Assembly: GCA_963580455.1 (NCBI GenBank)
Contig: OY756957.1
Span: 30,844,501 to 30,908,500, forward strand
From: Euonymus europaeus
Taxonomy: Eukaryota; Streptophyta; Magnoliopsida; Celastrales; Celastraceae
Reading direction: 5' to 3'
DNA length: 64,000 nt
Each line of letters starts with the position of its first letter. Position 1 is the first letter of the stretch. The notes below the pieces were generated by a model. It ran no database searches, was not told the DNA's origin, and was given only the letters and a program-made list of their open reading frames with translations. A program made the translations under genes and the position numbers. Shown here one piece after another: positions 59,357 to 64,000 of this stretch.

Positions 59357-60113
59357 TTGCAGGTGATGGTGTTTTATTGTTTTTTGACTTTCTATTTTAA
59401 TTTTTTTTTCCTTGCAAATTAATATTTATCGCATCTCCCTTTATTGTTGATTTTCTTTAACTGATAAAGAAATTTATATCTGAATTTGGCCGCACATGAC
59501 TACATGTTCATAAATTGGAAAATTTTCAACACAAATCACAAATACTATAATTTTCTCTCAATAAAGCGGGTGATCTCAAATATAATGTGAAAGACCAACG
59601 CGCTTCTATATCTTACTATTTTCAGTCTTTTAGTGTTGAAGCACCATCCAAATGTTCGGTCACAGGTGTGAAGGAATTTTTCCCAGTACTCGGGCAATTT
59701 ATTGTAATTTGGATTATGAAATTCAGATCATATATATTCAAAATCTTAACAATGTTTTCCAATTGCAGTTGCACAGTGTGATGATCTGAAATTGGAGTTT
59801 ATCGAGGAGCAGACAATAAGGAAGGAGCTTTACAACCAACTGCATGAAGCAAAAAGGCATAACATAGATTACTGAGTCAGTAACAGACACAACAATCCCA
59901 CTATCCAGGAATCCCCAACTCCATCCAAGTCCTGAGTCTTCAAATAGACAATGGATCAGGTAAGCTATTTCTTCCAAGCAAATAAACTTCAAATAACAAT
60001 AAATCACCCTTAATTGCATCCATTTTCTTTGTGTTCCAGTCCCTTTACTATTGTCATGGTATATTTTTTTGCAGGCTATTTGTTTACCATGCGATATTAA
60101 ATATACACCAAAT
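59357..60113. other. 757 bp segment absent from MICU-flank locus (unit 4)
   Basis: Equivalent of 13358-14114, containing the kinesin-like exon fragment. Confidence 0.6.
59769..59875 (+). pseudogene. Kinesin-14-like neck exon fragment (unit 4)
   Basis: Same as in units 1 and 2. Confidence 0.5.
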
Positions 60114-60170
60114 ATGAATTTCTTCTAGACAGCTCGCAGCAACGTGCGGGGTAACAACCCAGAGATTGTT

Positions 60171-60428
60171 CTACCAGTATTCGCCGCAGAATTTACAACG
60201 GTAAGAGGGAAGACCCAGGTCTAATGCAGCTGGATTTGTGATTGTTCTACCAGAAGAAGATCAATTACATTCTTGGTGTTGATGAACACCTAGTTGTGAT
60301 TGGTTCGGAAAAGAAATATATGATGAGGACGCTGCATTGTCTACATGATCCCTAGACTGCGCTCGACGATGAGTCATAGCACGCTTTCGAGACATCCTAT
60401 TGGCTCCACACGACTCTCCTCCATCCAT
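60171..60428 (-). pseudogene. Helitron helicase-like N-terminal fragment with stop (unit 4)
   Basis: Same fragment as 14172-14429, but a CGA codon has become TGA at 60261-60263, after E-C-N. Confidence 0.45.
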
Positions 60429-61041
60429 CCTAAAATGATATGAATTTGAAGATTAAATGAAACATATAAGCGGTTGGCATAAATGCGTAGAGAATATATT
60501 TGGATCTGAGAAAAAAGTTGAAGGATGCGAGGAATTGAATATGCTTTAATAGTGTGATATATAATTTTATCAAACAAAAAAACTCTATAAAGTGGACGTT
60601 GTATTAAATCCATGTAGGAGTGCTTGTTTGATCACATGTAAAAGAGTTTAAAGACAACTGTAGTTATCTGCAGTTCGTAGTCGTTTACATAACTATCAAA
60701 TCATGCTGGCAAATAATTATCTAACATATTTGACAGCATCCACATTCACAAAAAATAGAATCTCTATGAAAACATGAGATACCCCTGTAATGAAGGATTA
60801 CATAGATACGGAATATGTGCATTGTTTAACATCATCACATATTCAAAAAAACTGCATGGAATAAAAGATAGACGAAACCCACATGTCAAAGCATCACAGT
60901 GCATCTTTAAAGTTTCATTAAAAAATCATCGAGAAACATATGCAAATGATCTGAGGATTTTAAAAAATAAAGAAATCATTGACAACCAACCTAGTAGGAG
61001 CAAGGAAGCCAAAGAAATGCAAGTGTGTAGCAAGCGCAATG
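60429..61041. other. Non-coding block (unit 4)
   Basis: Equivalent of 14430-15100, with only one copy of the 58 bp segment (about 60838-60897). No gene. Confidence 0.55.
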
Positions 61042-61960
61042 ACAAAAATAAATATAAGATTGTAGAATGAAGTCCAAAGCCTACACATGAGATATAAAAT
61101 CATAAAATAAGTCGGGACAAAAACACGACACCAAAAGAACTCAATGACAAATAAATCAGAATTTTGCAGAAAAATGATGATATAGAGCAAAAACACACAA
61201 TACAATCAATGTCATTTCACCTGGAAAGAGAGACCATCATTGCATTGCAGAAGCAAAAAAAAAACAAAGAATCAAAGAAATTTGATTTGAACATTGATAA
61301 ATGTAAATGCTGGAAAAATCAAAGATGCCAAAATTAAGCATAAAATGTACGATAACAAAGGATGGCTGGTTTTGGAGGGCCTAAAATTTAGAAACCTCTT
61401 AAAAAATGATCTCTACCATGCATAAAGAAGCCTAGTAATTCTCTTTTTAATCACACTGTTATAAACACGAAGACAGGTAAGAGGAATTCAACAACGAAAG
61501 ACATGGCAAAAACGCAAGATTGTAGAATAAAGTCCAAAGCCTAGAGTGATGGAAAACCACAAAAAAAAAGTGAGGATAAAAATACAATATCTATCAGAAG
61601 AACTCAATGAAAAATAAGTATTAGATTTTGCAGGGAAATGATAATAGAGAAAAAACACACGATAAAATATATGGCATTTCACCTGGAAAGAGAGAGCATC
61701 ATTGCAGAAGCAAAAAAACCAAAGAAACTAAAAAATTTGATTTGAACGTTGTTAGATGTAAATGATGGAAAAATCAAAGATTCCAAAATTAAACATAAAA
61801 TGTACGATGACAAAGGATGACCGGTTTTGTGGCAACCAAAATTTAGAAGCCTCTTAAAAATCATCTCTACAACAAACAAAGAAGCCTAGTAATTCTGTTT
61901 TTAATCACACTGTTATATGAAGATAGTTTAGAGGAATTTAACAACGAAAGACATAGTAGC
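61042..61960. repeat. ~466 bp diverged tandem repeat, full only in unit 4
   Basis: Copies at about 61042-61507 and 61508-61960 share GATTGTAGAAT-AAGTCCAAAGCC, CACCTGGAAAGAGAGA and AAGAAGCCTAGTAATTCT blocks. Units 1 and 2 keep only the first ~150 bases. Part of the repeat (CACCT-GAAAGAGAGAGCATC onward) is also present once at 2758-2850, downstream of MICU. Confidence 0.8.
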
Positions 61961-62689
61961 CAAAAAATATACCTGGGAATGATACTACGAAGAAGCCTTT
62001 TGAGCACCACAATGTATGAAATCCACTTCAAATCAGAAACCTGTTAAATAAATAAGTAATGAATGCATTTTTATAAGTAAAATAAAAATCCAAATTAAAG
62101 ATTATAGATGGGTAAAAATATAATGAGGCAAATAAAAAGAACTGAGGAAGCACCCAAAAAACAAAAAACTCTAGCTAATAAAAAAGTATGAAATAATCCA
62201 GCAGATGAAATTGCACGAACGAGTAAAAATGATAAACCTCTAAATTTGTACTAAAAATTAAATCTTTAATCCATTATAATCACGAATTACAACCAAAAAA
62301 GCATTTATTAACAATAAAAATAATGAACTGATAACAACATGAGAATACCCAAAAGAAGGGGTAAATTGCACCAGAATGCGTAAAAAATTGAGCTATAATA
62401 TAGAGGATCACAACCGATTATAAGTACAAAAGTCGAGAGGTTGAATGTTGGTAGAGTAGAGGAAATTAATTGCCAAAACACCAAACAAATTCCACAGAAT
62501 TAACAAAGGAGAAATGAAGGAGGAATGGCATAAACTGCGACTACAATCAAATGGAACTGTACGCTTGAAAAATTAGAGGAAAAAAATTGGTAAGGCAAGT
62601 TGGATAACCCTAAATACCCACTCCGAAACACGAAAAATACTTTTCGGGACACCCCAATGACCCACCTAACAACACAAAAGACCCACACC
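61961..62689. other. Non-coding (unit 4)
   Basis: Includes sequence to ~62235 not found in units 1 and 2, then the equivalent of 15275-15700. No gene supported. Confidence 0.5.
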
Positions 62690-62945
62690 AGAACATGGGT
62701 AAAATCAAACGAAGTGAGATGACATAACGATATCGCAAGCCTCCAAGGATGAAAAATGCACGAATATACACAAAAGGAAGAGAAACGAAACAACAAAGTT
62801 GCAAGCCTCCAAAGAGGGAGAAATGCATGAATTAACACAAAAGGAAGTGAAACGAAACAGCGAAGTACCAGAACACGGGTAAAATCGAACAAACTGAAAT
62901 GGAAGAGTGAATTTCGAAGCCTCCTAATAGAAAAAAAATGCACGA
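62690..62945. repeat. ~65 bp interspersed minisatellite (unit 4)
   Basis: Equivalent of 15700-15990 with more substitutions than between units 1 and 2. Confidence 0.7.
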
Positions 62946-63173
62946 ATTAATCAATTAAAAAATAAATAAATCATTAAAAACCAACCTGGTAGGAGCAAGG
63001 AAGCCAAACAACAGTGAGTCGAAAAAGCAAAGATCGAAGAAAGGAGGAAATACCTGCCCGGACACCCTAATGACCCACAGATGGCTGATTTACACAGACT
63101 ATGTTGTCGACGAAGGAATGAAGTGACGAAAACAAATCGATTACGTGTAGAAGCAACTTGACCGAGTAGGAAG
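62946..63173. other. Non-coding, junction with ~520 bp absent (unit 4)
   Basis: Equivalent of 15990-16213. At about 63170 it joins directly to the equivalent of 16736, skipping the hAT-like MITE region of units 1 and 2. Confidence 0.6.
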
Positions 63174-64000
63174 AGTAGCTATAACACTTATAAAATTTAG
63201 AATTGTGCACATTGAGTGAATTACTCGATTGAGTGACCAAATGTTGTCCAATTATTTTGAAATTTGACATGGACATTTTTATGTGCCTAATATGATTTAT
63301 CATCTATAAATTTCAACTTTCTGGGTGCGTTTTAAATGAGATTGACCTAAATGCAATCCATAAAGGTCTTTTGAGCTAAAAAGCAAAATTGAGCTTGTAA
63401 TCCTTATAGTCAATGGCGTGCGACACTGGCCTCTCTTCTTGATGTAGGACAATTGGCTTTGGAACTTCAGAAAGAATTGGATAGGAAGAAGGCCAAAACA
63501 ATGAAAAGGACATAGGTGGAGTTTAAAAAGGACGTATTGTAGCTGATATTTCTATTATTGTTTCACAAGCTCTGTTTTAAGCAAGCCAAACCTTTCCAAA
63601 AGCATAACGACGATGCGGCCATGAATCGAGAGCTAATGCATTAGTTGCATGATGGATTTCGGTCATCCGAGGTCGTTTAGGCCTTCAAATCTCAATCAAA
63701 GTTTTAAGTTGACTTTTTGGTGTGTTTTAATTTAATTTTAGCATTTGCTTGGGGTCAGTCTTTTAATTGCATTAGGATTTTAGACCTATTTAAGGGCGTA
63801 TTTGCCTTGTTTCGAATTATTGATGATTTCTAATAAAATTTGTTTGAGACTTTTTTTCTCTAACTTTTAGTGGATTCCGAGTTGTTATTCAAAGCTTACG
63901 TTTGCAGTACTTAAACCTACTTTGGTTCTGCGTCACTTCTTGGAACAATCTGTAAAGCGAAGTCCATCAAACAAACTCCATGCAAAGGATAAGAGAAAGA
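63174..64000 (+). mobile_element. Probable LTR-retroelement UTR/LTR remnant, longer version (unit 4)
   Basis: Matches 16736-17489 up to about 63915. It then continues into GGTTCTGCGTCACTTC-type sequence instead of the DUF627-gene 3' copy. It probably shows the native continuation of the retroelement, making the fusion in units 1 and 2 derived. Runs off the window. Confidence 0.35.

Larger units (their letters stand above)
51817..63915. repeat. Array unit 4, left-truncated
   Basis: Array homology resumes at about 51823 inside the F-box gene, at the position of 38194 in unit 3. It runs to about 63915, where it leaves the unit 1/2 sequence. It lacks ~520 bp around the hAT-like MITE and has ~1 kb extra near 61200-62230. 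Confidence 0.92.

Noticed and set aside
1..64000. CRISPR arrays, operons, tRNA or rRNA genes
   Set aside because: None seen. The direct repeats are long tandem units or minisatellites without CRISPR spacing, and the genes are spliced plant genes; no cloverleaf or rRNA core sequence was recognised by eye.

Overview
This is a nuclear genomic window from a flowering plant, probably a eudicot. The evidence is spliced genes with GT-AG introns, F-box/DUF295 genes, a LOG cytokinin-activation gene, a plant-type MICU calcium sensor, and many plant transposon remnants (Mutator/FAR1, hAT, CACTA, copia, probable Helitron). I cannot name the species. All comparisons were made by eye, so no percentage identities are given.

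Layout. (1) 1-5.3 kb is single-copy: the 3' part of a MICU gene (+), then a gene for a DUF627-like protein (+) whose first coding exon has been duplicated together with its intron. (2) About 5.59-39.55 kb is a head-to-tail array with a period near 16.17 kb. Unit 1 is 5587-21752, unit 2 is 21753-37922, and unit 3 is cut off at about 39550. In order along the + strand, each unit carries a full-length F-box/DUF295 gene (-), a truncated F-box pseudogene with an internal stop (-), a mudrA SWIM fragment, a CACTA end, a copia RNase H fragment, short tandem repeats, copied MICU 3'-flank sequence, a kinesin-like exon fragment, a Helitron-like N-terminal fragment, a copy of the 3' end of the DUF627-like gene, and a ~3.85 kb block holding a LOG gene (-) facing a BED/DUF659 hAT-type exon (+). 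(3) About 39.55-51.82 kb is a ~12.3 kb Mutator-like structure: ~2.25 kb near-identical inverted arms around a FAR1-type transposase (-) and a degenerate Ulp1-like protease gene (+). (4) 51.82 kb to the window end is a fourth, left-truncated array unit. It starts inside an F-box gene that has lost its last 33 codons, and it differs from units 1 and 2 by several insertions and deletions.

The locus appears to have grown by copying pieces of its own single-copy neighbours (the MICU 3' flank and the DUF627-gene 3' end) together with transposon debris into a ~16 kb unit, which was then amplified and partly homogenised. Host-type genes in the array are the F-box/DUF295 genes (three full-length, one truncated) and LOG (unit 2 open through all seven exons, unit 1 frameshifted in exon 1). 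The giant inverted repeat and the near-identity of the units make collapse or mis-assembly a real possibility, so boundaries should be checked with long reads.
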